From: Eukaryota sp. TZLM1-RC
Lineage: Eukaryota; Metamonada: BaSk clade
Assembly: GCA_040285825.1 (NCBI GenBank)
Contig: JAUPSS010000001.1
Span: forward strand, 2,852,001 to 2,916,000
Direction: 5' to 3'
DNA length: 64,000 bases
The notes under the pieces were generated by a model. It saw nothing but the letters and a program-made list of their open reading frames with translations, did not search any database and was not told where the DNA came from. Numbering within the stretch: the stretch's first letter is position 1; each line of letters starts with the position of its first letter. Positions 42,601 to 52,468 of this stretch are shown one piece after another. Both the position numbers and the translations under genes were made by a program.

Positions 42601-43109
42601 TTGTTGAGGTAAGGTATGCGTTGAGGCTGTGGGCGTGCATCTCCCAATATACCAGCACCAATGGAATGTTTGTCACTACTGTCAGAGGCGCCGTAGACAT
42701 CAACTGTTCCATCGTTCTTTAGAAAAAGAAATCGGCTATCTGCAATGGCTATATCTTTGACATCTGAGATAGTCTTGAGTAGGGCCGGAGCATCGAGATA
42801 TTCATCATCATCAACATCGTATACTTGTGTCAAGTCCTGTACGTTACGGCCTAGGTTATAGATAAGACCATTGGAAAGTAGGACAAAAACGGTTTGAGAA
42901 GTTCCGTCCACAACTTTAACGTCCTGAAAATGGGGGATCTGCGTTGGTACATGAGGATCACCCTTACGACCTAGATAGCGAGAGGAATAATCGGACCAGG
43001 AATAGCATTTCCCATCTGAATCAACTGCATAAACAACAGAGGATATGTCTGACCCAGCAACACACCTAAAACGAGGAGAACTGAGCTTTGAGAGAAGCTT
43101 TTGAAACAT
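39681..43109 (-). CDS. RCC1-repeat protein, about 1142 residues
   Basis: Dozens of RCC1 blades run the full length, with units such as DGSVYVFGYGSRGELSF, DGNLFAMGRNDKGQLGLGDH, DGQVYATGANHNGQLGDGSF, DGELYGWGENQSGLLGTDKL and DGSVSVFGMNYYGQLGGKG. Repeat number fits two or more seven-bladed propellers. No catalytic domain is attached, so the partner (a small GTPase or ubiquitin-type substrate in other family members) cannot be told. The first ATG in the main frame is 43109. The frame stays open to 43151, and a 29-nt candidate intron (43155-43183, GTTAAT to AATAG) would join it in phase to a hydrophobic first exon starting at 43249. Confidence 0.88.
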   Translation of the reverse strand: MFQKLLSKLSSPRFRCVAGSDISSVVYAVDSDGKCYSWSDYSSRYLGRKGDPHVPTQIPHFQDVKVVDGTSQTVFVLLSNGLIYNLGRNVQDLTQVYDVDDDEYLDAPALLKTISDVKDIAIADSRFLFLKNDGTVDVYGASDSSDKHSIGAGILGDARPQPQRIPYLNNIVQIATSDSTSAAVSSDGTVYTWGACREGALGHENNTVKSFPFPVHGLSDIAKVDVYDAYFLAVAHDGSVYEWGVKPNDGSCRPEVVPITKVDLPPTRDICVTKQNAFAVTLEGDLFCTGSNYKNRMLISDKDDQATTWPDSWTKPWTKSSIPFKISAVYPVDEAIIVLDEKGRLFGWGEKKMLGIDTDNLPLSERIAQTPIKISSFIKSEPTPIEHVIETSNHVESNQNCISFDDIKANSFYNKIANSFHSTVFVKPDGSVYVFGYGSRGELSFPAKGTSTNSGVPIKVDLPENPFISSVSASPFTVFAIDHSGQAFGWGYNLRKMADSNGEDLGFNGPPSKLNGLSSTTYVNGESDFSVALLDDQKLMLWGKFRNDSFPQNNPTAVELEEFREVVHFACCDKTLIVLKKDGTVEFFGKNGGLFGNGDNEDALKTPCKAKFLDNVAFISASHAKAFFLLKDGTVCYTSSSVTTPVFVPELNNIVYMDCSPSHAMFVDNDGNLFAMGRNDKGQLGLGDHSHRDHPVKVDISDIKYVAAGYSSSILVKADGQVYATGANHNGQLGDGSFGNSAVFKAIGVNLLDNEPPKELPKPGELPELGDFELPPLEKPTFQFGISNQWGYYYDNETLRMWGKQYLPSPFASDYRCEGSKTPVVIENMEHHEPSPHIDGAYNVENIPIAENPLKIVDFGHASGVVITEKDEMFVVGRFSTDSPRQNLVRDVFQLDHIHSLSVGESHVLLLRKDGKVFSFGIGEEGQLGDGSNTWRESAVHVGIPERIAAVHATKQNSFAITVDGELYGWGENQSGLLGTDKLSSYNTPIKIPISDVKSVAAGDGFLLVLKSDGSVYGLGSQSGGKLGNDNYGNTIEPIKVEALENIVDIASGSGHSLALHQDGSVSVFGMNYYGQLGGKGIDGSEEPVKASLPKPAQAICASDRNSAVILEDDTIMLCGDGDLIGMEDVEDRYNEWRQLVL

Positions 43110-43151
43110 GTCGAGTCCTGATTGAAAGAAATGACGTTCTTCACTTTCCAA

Positions 43152-43656
43152 AATCTATTTTTGGCGTCAATTAACAAATTAACAAAGCGGCTTGAAACAA
43201 CACTTAAAAAACTAAAACCCATATTTAGTAGTAGTGCATCAAAAAACATCTTCAACAACCTAACAATTAATAAAATGTTGGAAAGTCAAAAAAGTAGAAG
43301 AACATTCGAATGAAACACTAATACTATTGTCTCTGTGCGATCCATAAGGAGGATAGATGAACGTCAACAATTGCTAATAATGGATCTACAATTGTTCAGC
43401 TGGTACTAATTTCAACAACCAACATTTCCTACATCCTGTCTCTGTGAACTGCTTCAGTACCGAATCATGATTAGATTTCCCATTTGAGTTAGGAATGTGT
43501 AAAATGTAACAAACTATTCCACAGAATAAATAATAAATATCAAATAATAAATAATTAATAATCAATCAGACCCTGCTGATTCTCTCCTCAAGTTGGAATG
43601 AGTGTAAGATCACTCATGGATAATGCGCGGTGGTTTCACTAGGAAGAACATGCGGC
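43152..43656. other. Non-coding spacer
   Basis: No supported gene except the possible first exon of the RCC1 gene at 43184-43249 on the minus strand. Confidence 0.45.
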
Positions 43657-43667
43657 AATGAATGTCT
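43657..43667 (+). repeat. Left copy of target-site duplication (outer)
   Basis: AATGAATGTCT here recurs at 46974-46984. The two copies bracket the RT3 fragment plus the RT1b element, as a duplication made by the first (RT3) insertion would. Confidence 0.5.
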
Positions 43668-43905
43668 ATTTTTTATTTTTTATTGATGATTTGGAAAAGC
43701 TTGTAAAAAGAAGAATGAATAAGTGTTTAATCGTATTGTTTTTACTATTTTCAAAGCAATTGCTAAAATAATTTCGAAAGCTCTGATGTCTGTCAGTACA
43801 TAATACGAAGAAATTGCTGTTGTACGGTTTGATGATGTGGAAGTTTGTTTTGAAGATATTGATTTCTAGTTTGTAGTTTTTGAATATAAATTAAAAAGTA
43901 TTTTT
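43668..43905 (+). mobile_element. RT3 retrotransposon, short 3' fragment
   Basis: Matches 59540-59755 at DNA level: DDFEKLVKRRMNKC, then IVFTIFKAIAKIISKALMSV, and VRFDDVEVCFEDIDF with a stop (43867-43869). About 20 bp (the RRLWLN codons) are lost. The tail AAATTAAAAAGTATTTTT holds the insertion point of the RT1b element. Confidence 0.75.
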
Positions 43906-46900
43906 TTTTCTCACTCACTTTCAACGTCCTCCTTTTTCTCAACTTGACGTCCTATTGTCGGTTCGATTGAATTCCTCCAGTCTCCATGTCAGACACTCTC
44001 AGTGATACTGACTGGACTGCAAAAAGTACCGAACGTGATATTGACAAACCAACCTCCTCAACCACCAATCGTTCTCATTCTCCCCACCTGTCATTCCATG
44101 CTGGAAAATCATTGGAAAAAAATTTAAATGAAAATTTTTCTAAACCACGCCGCAAATGTAGTAAATGTCGAAAATCCGGACATAACATTGCAACTTGTCC
44201 GCTTATTCAAAAGGAAAAACTTAATGCTCGTGCTGCAACTGCTGATTTAAATTTTTCGTTATCACACAATCCTGAAAATGAATTTTTAAGTGAGATTCCC
44301 GGTAACACTCCTAACAAAAAAGATCAAAAAGATGAAAAAAAATGTGTTTTTTGTCGAAAGCTTGTTGCTGTTAATGATTCCGGTCGACCTTTACTTTTTT
44401 GTGATTCTTGTGTTGCTGCTGATCAGCTACGTTGTCCCATTCGTGTTCCTGCTCAGCTTAGTCCGTTGGCTTCGATACCTTTTGCTGTTGTTCTTCGTGC
44501 CTTTACTGAAAATCTCCGTAAAGGATTATGGGATGTTACGCCTATTTGGAAATTTTTTCTGAAAAAAGATAAAAAACTTTTATCGAAAAAATCAAATTTT
44601 AAAAAAAAATGTTTTTTCGAAAAAAAAATTAGTGAGAAAATTAGCTTTAAAAGGACGTTTTGGATCTGCAAAACAATGTCTATTCTCTTCTGATTTAGCT
44701 GAATGTAATGAGAGCACATTGTTCCAATTGAATCATCTTCATCCAGAACAAAATTTTCATTGTACTAAACCAGATTCAGTTGATTATTGGCTGCAAAATC
44801 CTGTCAATGCTTCTGAGGTATTGAAACTGATTCAGCAAATGCCTACTGGAAAAGCTCCTGGGCCATCTTTGTTGAATTTTGACATGATCAAATCAGCTGT
44901 TGGACAGTGTCCTGAAATTGCTGATGATCTTGTTCTTTTTTTCAACAATCTTCTTACGTTAAAAATTAAAGTCCCTTTTGAGCTGACCAGTGCTCGCTTA
45001 ATTGCCCTTAAAAAAAGTCAATCCAAAATCCGTCCAATTGCAATTGGAGAATCGTTTTCAAGAATTCTTGCGTCTCTTGTTTTCAATAGAATTGGGAAAA
45101 AAGCCATATTCATTTTATGGAAAATCATCCACATTGGTCTATGAAAACTTTGACCTGCTTTCGTCTTCAGGTGTTAAACAAGGTGATCCACTTGGTTTTT
45201 TTTTCTTTTGTCTGGCAATTCATCCATTAATGTGCGAATTGAAAGAAAAATTCCCAAAAATAGATATTGTAGCATATATGGATGACATTTCTGTAATTGC
45301 TCCTATTACAATTCTGAAACAAATAGCAACTTTTATTCAACAGCGTTATGAAGATATTGGTCTCTCATTGAATATCTCCAAATGATTGATTATTGGCCAT
45401 GAACCAATCAATTTTTTCATTAATGATGTCAATGTCCCCTTTATCAATTATGATCAGTCTGGTTTTCGTTTTTTGGGTTGTTATCTCGGAAATATTGATG
45501 AAGTTAAAAGCCAACTTTCGACTCTGTTGACTCAATTTGGAAATGAATTAGAATCAATAGAAAATTTAAATATTGAGAAACATTTGAAATTCTTTTTCCT
45601 AAAAATCTGTTATTCTGGAAAATTTACTCATATTTTGAGATCAACATCACCATCAATTTCTTTGGAGTTTTGTCGCATTTTTAATGAACAAAGAACTAAT
45701 TTTTTAGCAAAATCATTGGAAATTGATGCATCTCAGTTACGAAGCCACATTTTTTGTGGTACAAATTTTGGTGGTGTTGATTTTCATAAGTCAAGCTACC
45801 TTTGTAAAGCTGCCTTTATTGGAGGCGGAAAGAGTTTTATTTATGAATTTGTGAATCGTTTTCCTGAAAAAATTCATCTCATTGAAAATTGTGGCAGCTC
45901 TTATCTTATTTCTTTGCAACAAGAAATTGAAACTCTTTTACCCAATATTTGGTCTAAATGTTTCCCCTCTGATATTGTGGAACTTCCTCCAAGAAGCTTG
46001 CTCTCCTTACCACTGACTTTTGCAAAATTGCAGAAAAAAATCTTGAAAGTTTTAGAAAACTTGGATTATATTGTACGTCTTAGCTTGGCTAAGGAAAAAA
46101 ATCCCGTTTTTGCAAACTTTTTGATTGATCTTGAAGACAGTTGCTCAAGTTGCTTAATCTCCCAAATTCCCAACATTTATGGCCTTCTACTTAATGATCA
46201 CCAATGGACCACTGCAATGAGAATGAGATGTTTTCTATGGCCTTGTTCATTACCAAATGATTTAATTTGCCGCTGCAAGAGTGTTGTTTCCCATATTTTA
46301 AACTGTAAGTATTTTATAACTTATCGCTCAATTGTTCATGACTCAGTTCGTGATCAATTATATGCCATGAGCAAAAGGCTCAATATAGAGGCATTTATTG
46401 AGCCATTAGTATGTAAGCTGTCTTCAAATCAAACTGATGATTCCTTTGGTAAAAGAAGGGTAGATTTAGTAGCTCCAGGGATCGATGGTGTTCTCAATGT
46501 TGTAGATGTTGTCTCAGTTGATGTTTGCAAAAATTCTGCTGCTCGTTTAGTGTATTCCGCTGATTCGCCGTTATCTAACGCCGAAAAAATGAAGATAAAA
46601 AATATGAAGAACCTTTGGCACAGTTAGGTTAGTGGAACATGTGAAATATCAGTTTGTACTGTTTGCAATTTCTCTTTTTGGCAATATTGGACCTGCAGGG
46701 TTGCACTTTTTTGAAAATTTCAAAAAGTGTTACTGAATAGGTCTGGTAAAACAATGAATTCCACTTTCTGGTTAAATAGAATTGTTTTTTGCATTTTCAA
46801 GTCTATTCCAACAATGATTTCAAAGGCTCTTTTAGCTATTGGTGTAGAACATGAACGTAATGCTGTGAGTAGGTTCAGTAATAGTGACGCTTGTTTGGAG

Positions 46901-46954
46901 GATATTGAATTCTAGATGGGTTTTTTTATCTCAATAAATATTTCATTATCAAAA
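43906..46954 (+). mobile_element. RT1b retrotransposon, nearly full length, inactive
   Basis: A complete-looking non-LTR element bounded by AAAAAGTATTTTT at 43893-43905 and 46955-46967. It carries the coding region at 43986-46915 and an A-rich 3' end (CAATAAATATTTC). It is nested in the 3' tail of an RT3 fragment. Confidence 0.8.
43986..46915 (+). pseudogene. RT1b polyprotein: CCHC knuckle, reverse transcriptase, restriction-like endonuclease
   Basis: Starts MSDTLSDTDW; a CCHC knuckle CSKCRKSGHNIATC lies near residue 60, then a CxxC finger (CVFCRKL...FCDSC). The RT begins with TGKAPGPS (44850). Motif A is missing because about 210 bp are deleted at about 45103. GVKQGDPLG and AYMDDISV follow (45170-45290). 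The C-terminus has the zinc finger CRCKSVVSHILNC with YRSIVHDSV and the endonuclease RRVDLVAPG, VVDVVSVDV and EKMKIKN. Breaks: frameshift at 44630, the deletion, a TGA at 45383-45385, a frameshift at about 46625 and stops after. This domain order is that of R2/NeSL-type elements with a restriction-like nuclease. Confidence 0.85.
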
Positions 46955-46973
46955 AAAAAGTATTTTTAAAAAA

Positions 46974-46984
46974 AATGAATGTCT
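46974..46984 (+). repeat. Right copy of target-site duplication (outer)
   Basis: AATGAATGTCT, matching 43657-43667. Confidence 0.5.
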
Positions 46985-47173
46985 TTTTCTAATCAGATAA
47001 TTTACAAACAAGATCGTTTGTAGCTTCGCACGTTTAATTCATCAAGGAATAGTCCAACTCTAATTCAAAATTAACTTTCAATGTAAACTCTCAACATTGT
47101 AGAGAGTATCACTAACAAGGCTATCTGTTTATGTTGATATTGTACACTTTTATACCACCCTAATACACTTACC

Positions 47174-47533
47174 ATGTCCAAGAAGTCTGATTCTATCATT
47201 GATGCACGTAGAGATCGCCGTCGTGAAAGACACCACACCGAGCACATAGGAAGATGGTTTAGATATGGTCCAAATGAACAGCTTCCCCATCAAATGGGGA
47301 CATCTGGAAGGAATGGGTGCTTCTATGATGAGGATACTCGTGAGATTTTACGCTTCAGATCTCCTGAAGAAACCGGTTACAAGTTTGTTGGTCCCAAGGA
47401 AAGAGTTGGTGGAAAAATAGCTGGTCCAAAGGGAGGAGATTTCAACACCAAAACGGGGGAGCTAGAGGAGCCTCGTCAGCCCAGTGATTCATTCTACTCT
47501 GACAAAACATATGATGTTCAATATGATGCTTAA
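47174..47533 (+). CDS. Small protein of unknown function, 119 residues
   Basis: Clean intronless frame starting MSKKSDSIIDARRDRRRERH. The N-terminus is highly basic. The middle holds HIGRWFRYGPNEQLPHQMGT, then GCFYDEDTREILRF and GPKERVGGKIAGPKGGDF, and the C-terminus is acidic/Tyr-rich. Gly/Pro turns and aromatic residues at even spacing suggest a conserved extended or microtubule-lumen type protein, but this is a guess. It is convergent with UPF1 (157 bp between stops). Confidence 0.7.
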   Translation: MSKKSDSIIDARRDRRRERHHTEHIGRWFRYGPNEQLPHQMGTSGRNGCFYDEDTREILRFRSPEETGYKFVGPKERVGGKIAGPKGGDFNTKTGELEEPRQPSDSFYSDKTYDVQYDA

Positions 47534-47689
47534 AACGATAATAAAAACACAAACTTTATAAAAATTGCAAAGAAAAACACCAAAAACAAACAAATAATCT
47601 TAAATCAATAACCTAAAACTTCAAGCTACAGGCCAGTTTTCTCAGTCCTAGCGCTAAACCCCGTAGAGAACCAAGTTAATTCTACAAAA

Positions 47690-50656
47690 TTAATCAAAAG
47701 ATTGGGTATAAAATGTACCATCATCAAATAAACCACCACCAGCGTCAAACGAGAAATTGGGAAGTTCAGGAATGGCAGCAGAGGAAGGAACATTGAAGGA
47801 AAAATTCCATTTCGCTTTATCACCACTCTTATCGTTCTTCGTTCCTTCTGCAACACTTGATCTTCTTTGGGTTGGTCTCATGACCGGCATTCTGGGCTTG
47901 GGAATAGAGATCTTGCTACGTCTAAGAGCAGTGAGGGGGCCTTCCACAAAACAAGCAAGATTCTTGTACCAGAGAATTAATTTATTCCAAAGTACGTGAC
48001 GAGACAAAACTTTGGGATTGCCAGTAATAACTAGGCCATATTTAGCACGAGTGAGAGCAACGTTAAGTCTTCGAGAATCAGAGAGAAAACCAATAGAAGA
48101 CAAGTCATTGGAACGAACACAAGAAAGAATGATGTAATCTTTTTCCCTACCTTGGAAAGAATCTACAGAGGCAACCTCAACATCCCTATAGAGGTTGGAA
48201 TGAAGGGGACCACAGCGCTGCATGTGGGAAACGATGAAGGAACGTTGACCTTCATAAGGAGTAATGACACCGATTTGGTCGGGTGAGACACCAGTTTTCA
48301 AAAATTCAGTTACGCATTTCTCAACAAAAGAAGCTTCTGTCCTGTTAAGGTAGGATGTCCCACTTGCTGAGAGTTCCTCTGCACCAGTACATACATGGAA
48401 CAAAAGAGGAAGTGTGGGATCGACCCAAGGAAAAGCTCCGTGGTCACGTGATTGAACACGTTCACAGGCAGTAACACCGTTCTGGAGTGTTCCTTCATAG
48501 AAAGTATCAGAAGGGAATTCAGCTAACATTGGATGCATTCTGTACTGAATTTGAAGTCTAGTGGGGCGATGGCCCAAAAGAACCAGCCTTTCAAACATTG
48601 ATTGGGATAATCCTGCATTAGCTGCTTCCTTGCAAAGAACAACTGGTCCTAATTGGCAATGATCACCAACTAAAATTACCTTGGTAGCACCTGACACCAA
48701 GGGAATAAGACACTCTGGTTCAGTAGAGGCAGTAGCTTCATCAATTAACACGTATTTGTATTTTAAATGCTTCAATCTTGTATCTCCTGCTCCAACACAT
48801 GTAGTGACAATAACCTGACAGTTCTTCAAGACTTCTCTTTCAGCAGCTACTTTCAGTTGAATGTAGCGGTGTTCATCTTGAGTGGAAAGCTCTCCTTGTT
48901 CAAGTTTTTGTTGAGTAAGTTTGGCTAAATTTGACTTTCCATTTTGAGCTTTTCTTTCAGATTCTACTTGAAGAATGACGTTATGCAAAGCCAAATGCTC
49001 AACTGGTGAAGCAATAGATTCTCTAGACTTGGCAAACACTCTCACAGCCCTAACACCAGTTTCATGGATAAGCTGGGCAAGTCTATCAGCAGCTGTGTTA
49101 CTAGGAGCACAAACCATAATCATGGTGTTCTTCTTGGCATTACGTGCAAGCTCCTGTGTGAGGTAATAAACAATGGTTGCAGAAGTGACACTCTTTCCAG
49201 TTCCGGGGGGTCCTTGAATCATAGAGATTGGCTGAGCACTAGTCAGAACAGTCTTGACCGCCTGTTGTTGGGAAGGATTGAGTTCAGGTAGATGAGGAGC
49301 TGACATTACTTGGGGTAGATTACCTTTGGCAACTGCTGGTTCGCATTGGGCGGGGTGGCCGAGTAGCATTTGTTTAATGTTCTTGGAAACAGACTTTTGG
49401 TCCCTTGACAACTTAGAAAGAGCCTTCAACATTCTATCAAAAGAAGTAGATTTCCAAATAAAATCAACTGAAAACCCAATACTAACATCTACGGGAGCCC
49501 TATTAGAATCAGAACCAGGTTTAAGTTCAACCACAACCTCCTCTGCAGTGTTGAACCTCAAAACATGACCCACACAGGACCAAGGGGGATGCCTTCCATC
49601 GCCTGAATAACGTAAGCGGAGTTCATCACCCACAACAAGACGAAGTTCCGAATCAGCAGAGAAAGAAGGAAACTGGAAACAAGCTTGACGACGTCTTGAT
49701 TGGGAAGTGTCCCACCTTATAGTAATTCCAGAGGTAGATTGACTTTCCTTGACTTTTCTATCGTTTTCAGCTTCCAACTGCACAAGGGGAGTAAACACAG
49801 TATCATAAGCTTTACCGTCTTCGTAATTAAGAGCTACCTTGGGGACCTCTGAAACAAGGGGGTCTTCCTGGCCATTAGAGATTCTAATCAAATCGTCAAG
49901 TGAAGCATATGGCCTAGTCAGCCATAAATGTTCAAGGGAATTCGCTTGACTTGAGGAAATTAACTTAACATTGGGGTTTTCCAGCTCATTCATAGTAGGA
50001 GGTCTTAATACCCAAGGTAAAAGAGCCTTATCGGTAATCAAAGGTAGCCACTTGTCAAGACTCCAATCTGGGTTTTTAGTTCTAGAAAGACAAGGTTCCC
50101 TGCACAGGAGGACAACCACATGCTCTCCTTTTGCAGGAACAAAACCCAAGAGAAAGATATTCCGGCAACCACATGAGTAACACTCAAGAATGGTATCCCC
50201 AAGTGGAGAGTCAGGGTGAAGGTTAATTTCCTTGTGCTTAGACCGGACCAAGTGGTTAACAATATGGGAACCAGAAGAACCGAGTCTGGCGTTGCAAAAC
50301 CATTTTCTACAACAGTCACATTGAACGAGACAAGCGCCTTCAGAGAGGGAGCAGTATGCGCAAGAGTCTTCAGCAGAAGGAGGGGCTTGGTCAGGGGAAG
50401 GGTCCTCAAGTGAGATGAAAGTTCCACGAGCACGAGGGGCTTTGCCTGTTTGACGTGGTTGAGAAGAAGAGTCGTTGTCATTGAAGAAAGCAGGTTCGTC
50501 TTTGGGGTCAGTGAAGTCAGGCTGGTTCTGGCTTTGACTCTGAGAGCCAAAGTCAAAGAAGTCAAACTGCTGAGAGCCTGCAGAAGTAGTTTGCGTAGCA
50601 CGAATGTGCTCGTCTTGAGTAGCAATGTCGGACACGTTGAACTGCCCAGCAAACAT
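47690..50656 (-). CDS. UPF1: UPF1 RNA helicase (nonsense-mediated decay)
   Basis: ATP-dependent 5'-3' RNA helicase that triggers decay of mRNAs with premature stops. 988 residues from ATG 50656. The CH domain (about 80-210) has CAYCSLSEGACLVQCDCCRK followed by WFCN and later CYSCGC. The 1B stalk follows, then superfamily-1 motifs: GPPGTGKS (Walker A), VLIDEATASTEPE (Walker B), VGDHCQLGPVV, QYRMHPMLAEFPSDTFYEG, SVDSFQGREKDYIILSCVRS and RRLNVALTRAKYGL. The Gln usual in DExTQ is Ala here. The C-terminal tail is short and lacks an SQ cluster. The frame is open to 50770 from a TTG, but that would overlap the divergent TRAPP gene; 53 bp separate the two chosen starts. Confidence 0.95.
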   Translation of the reverse strand: MFAGQFNVSDIATQDEHIRATQTTSAGSQQFDFFDFGSQSQSQNQPDFTDPKDEPAFFNDNDSSSQPRQTGKAPRARGTFISLEDPSPDQAPPSAEDSCAYCSLSEGACLVQCDCCRKWFCNARLGSSGSHIVNHLVRSKHKEINLHPDSPLGDTILECYSCGCRNIFLLGFVPAKGEHVVVLLCREPCLSRTKNPDWSLDKWLPLITDKALLPWVLRPPTMNELENPNVKLISSSQANSLEHLWLTRPYASLDDLIRISNGQEDPLVSEVPKVALNYEDGKAYDTVFTPLVQLEAENDRKVKESQSTSGITIRWDTSQSRRRQACFQFPSFSADSELRLVVGDELRLRYSGDGRHPPWSCVGHVLRFNTAEEVVVELKPGSDSNRAPVDVSIGFSVDFIWKSTSFDRMLKALSKLSRDQKSVSKNIKQMLLGHPAQCEPAVAKGNLPQVMSAPHLPELNPSQQQAVKTVLTSAQPISMIQGPPGTGKSVTSATIVYYLTQELARNAKKNTMIMVCAPSNTAADRLAQLIHETGVRAVRVFAKSRESIASPVEHLALHNVILQVESERKAQNGKSNLAKLTQQKLEQGELSTQDEHRYIQLKVAAEREVLKNCQVIVTTCVGAGDTRLKHLKYKYVLIDEATASTEPECLIPLVSGATKVILVGDHCQLGPVVLCKEAANAGLSQSMFERLVLLGHRPTRLQIQYRMHPMLAEFPSDTFYEGTLQNGVTACERVQSRDHGAFPWVDPTLPLLFHVCTGAEELSASGTSYLNRTEASFVEKCVTEFLKTGVSPDQIGVITPYEGQRSFIVSHMQRCGPLHSNLYRDVEVASVDSFQGREKDYIILSCVRSNDLSSIGFLSDSRRLNVALTRAKYGLVITGNPKVLSRHVLWNKLILWYKNLACFVEGPLTALRRSKISIPKPRMPVMRPTQRRSSVAEGTKNDKSGDKAKWNFSFNVPSSAAIPELPNFSFDAGGGLFDDGTFYTQSFD

Positions 50657-50708
50657 TGGACTTGAAAAATAAGAGATTTCAGATTTTTCTTTGTACAACT
50701 TTCCAAAC

Positions 50709-51173
50709 ATGTATTCTTTATTCTCAACATCTGGGACACCAAAAGTACGATGTTTTGCTGTATTAAGCAAAGTTGGAACTCCGCTTTACATATCAGTTCC
50801 TCCCACGGACGAACATATTGTATTTCACTTTATGACACATTGCTCCCTGGATTACTTTGAAGAGAAACTCAATTCTATTGACTCCACTAGACATCCGTGT
50901 TACCTTGATCTTTTGTACCCCAGTGAGGCACATAGAACTTACGGCTTCATCACACCAACTGGCACAAAGTTTGTAGTTATCATTGATGACATTGACATTA
51001 CAAAATCAGCCATGGAACGCTTCTTTTCGTCAGCGTATGAAGCTTATCTTAAAGTTGTATTGAATCCCTTTTATGAAGATCTAAAGCCTATTAAATCCAA
51101 TCTGTTTGAATCAAATATATTAACTGCGATAACTTTACTTGAAGGTGAACTCAAGTCTATACTGAACAAATAG
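50709..51173 (+). CDS. TRAPPC2L: TRAPP complex subunit 2-like (sedlin family)
   Basis: 154 residues from ATG 50709. Longin-type fold: VRCFAVLSKVGTPLYISVPP, then FHFMTHCSLDYFEEKL, YLDLLYPSEAHRTYGFITPT, GTKFVVIIDD and NPFYEDLKPI. These are the sedlin/TRAPPC2L signature strands, including SLD, the YLGLLY-type strand, YGYxT and NPFY. TRAPP complexes act as Rab activators in ER-Golgi and Golgi traffic. It fits TRAPPC2L better than TRAPPC2 because of YLDLLYPSEA. An upstream in-frame TTG is not a likely start. Divergent from UPF1. Confidence 0.88.
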   Translation: MYSLFSTSGTPKVRCFAVLSKVGTPLYISVPPTDEHIVFHFMTHCSLDYFEEKLNSIDSTRHPCYLDLLYPSEAHRTYGFITPTGTKFVVIIDDIDITKSAMERFFSSAYEAYLKVVLNPFYEDLKPIKSNLFESNILTAITLLEGELKSILNK

Positions 51174-51552
51174 ATTTTGTTTTATTTGGAATTATTTTTG
51201 TGGATTTTGTTTGTATTTTTAGTAAATTTTATAGAAGGTTTACTAATATTCACTCAAAGCCAAATTCTAGTGTATATGTCCTATAGAAATTGTGGTGCGT
51301 TTTTGTTACCAATAAATTTATCATTATTTGATATTCATTTTCCTTTTACATTTCATTGTGTATTGGATCACGCTGTTTATTTTCCGAAATAGTGCTTGAC
51401 AATGGTGTGATTTCTTTCACCCCGTACTAACTATATATCAAAGAATCAAGATTAACAAACTCATAGTATGGTCACACCACCTGGTTGTGAGGAATTTTGA
51501 ATTCGAAACACAAGATTCACCTCCATCCCAAATTCTGTACAACACGTAACCA
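51174..51552. other. Spacer upstream of MAK16
   Basis: AT-rich, no gene; a hydrophobic 71-codon frame at 51177 is most likely chance in 3' UTR sequence. Confidence 0.5.
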
Positions 51553-52398
51553 ATGTCAGATGATACCATCTGGATGTGTGTGAACAACACCTTTTGTTCC
51601 TACAAAGTAAAAACAGAAACTCAGACCTTTTGTAGACACAAACTTAATGTCACTGGACTCTGCTCCCGTACTTCTTGTGTACTAGCCAATTCTCGATATG
51701 CTACGATCGTAGAACACGAAGGAAAATGTTACTTATACATGAAAACCATTGAACGAGCACATTCTCCTGCCAACTTGTGGGAGAAAATACCTCTTCCCTC
51801 TAATTACAAAGAAGCTCTCTCAATCATAGACGAACAACTCCAATTCTGGCCTGAATGGGTAATCAATAAGTGTAAACAACGACTCACTAAGATCGTCCAA
51901 TACATTATCCGGTTACGCAAGATGCACAAAAACTCTACTTCCCAACTCGTTGGCATTAACAAAAAGGTTGAGCGTCGAGAAAAGACGAGAGAACTCAAAG
52001 CACTCTCTGCTGCTCAGTTGGAACGCACAATATCAAAGGAACTGCTCACAAAATTACAAGCCGGTGAATATTCTGATATTTTCAACTTTCCGCAACGTCA
52101 ATATGAGCAATTGTTGGATGATCAACAACTCTCTGATCAGTCTGATCTTGAATCAATTCCTGAAGGTTTTATTGAAGACTATAGTGACTCTGATGAAGGG
52201 TTCTCTGGTTCTGATGCTGAACTTCCATCAACCTTACCTGATCAGCCACCTAGTATTAATTCTGATGATGATATCGAGAATGCACCTTCAACTCAAAGAA
52301 AGAGAAGATCTGCTCCCAAATCAAAGAGTAGACGTCCCCGTGTTGAAATTGAGTTTGAGGAGGAAACACTTGATGGAGAGTTGGAAGAGGTAAATTAG
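51553..52398 (+). CDS. MAK16: MAK16 ribosome biogenesis factor
   Basis: Nucleolar factor needed for 60S subunit assembly. 281 residues, intronless. N-terminal block IWMCVNNTFCSYKVKTETQT, then FCRHKLNVTGLCSRTSC and ANSRYATIVEHEGKCYLYMK with TIERAHSPANLWEKI, is nearly identical to the family, including the conserved Cys set. The middle (WPEWVINKCKQRLTKIVQYI) continues the domain. The C-terminus is acidic (Ser/Asp/Glu) with a basic patch KRRSAPKSKSRRPR, a likely nuclear signal. Convergent with CSN8 (70 bp between stops). Confidence 0.96.
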   Translation: MSDDTIWMCVNNTFCSYKVKTETQTFCRHKLNVTGLCSRTSCVLANSRYATIVEHEGKCYLYMKTIERAHSPANLWEKIPLPSNYKEALSIIDEQLQFWPEWVINKCKQRLTKIVQYIIRLRKMHKNSTSQLVGINKKVERREKTRELKALSAAQLERTISKELLTKLQAGEYSDIFNFPQRQYEQLLDDQQLSDQSDLESIPEGFIEDYSDSDEGFSGSDAELPSTLPDQPPSINSDDDIENAPSTQRKRRSAPKSKSRRPRVEIEFEEETLDGELEEVN

Positions 52399-52468
52399 TC
52401 ATTTTTGTTAGTTTTATTAGTCTATTTTTGTGGGAATTCAATATAATATTATATTTAACATTACACAT

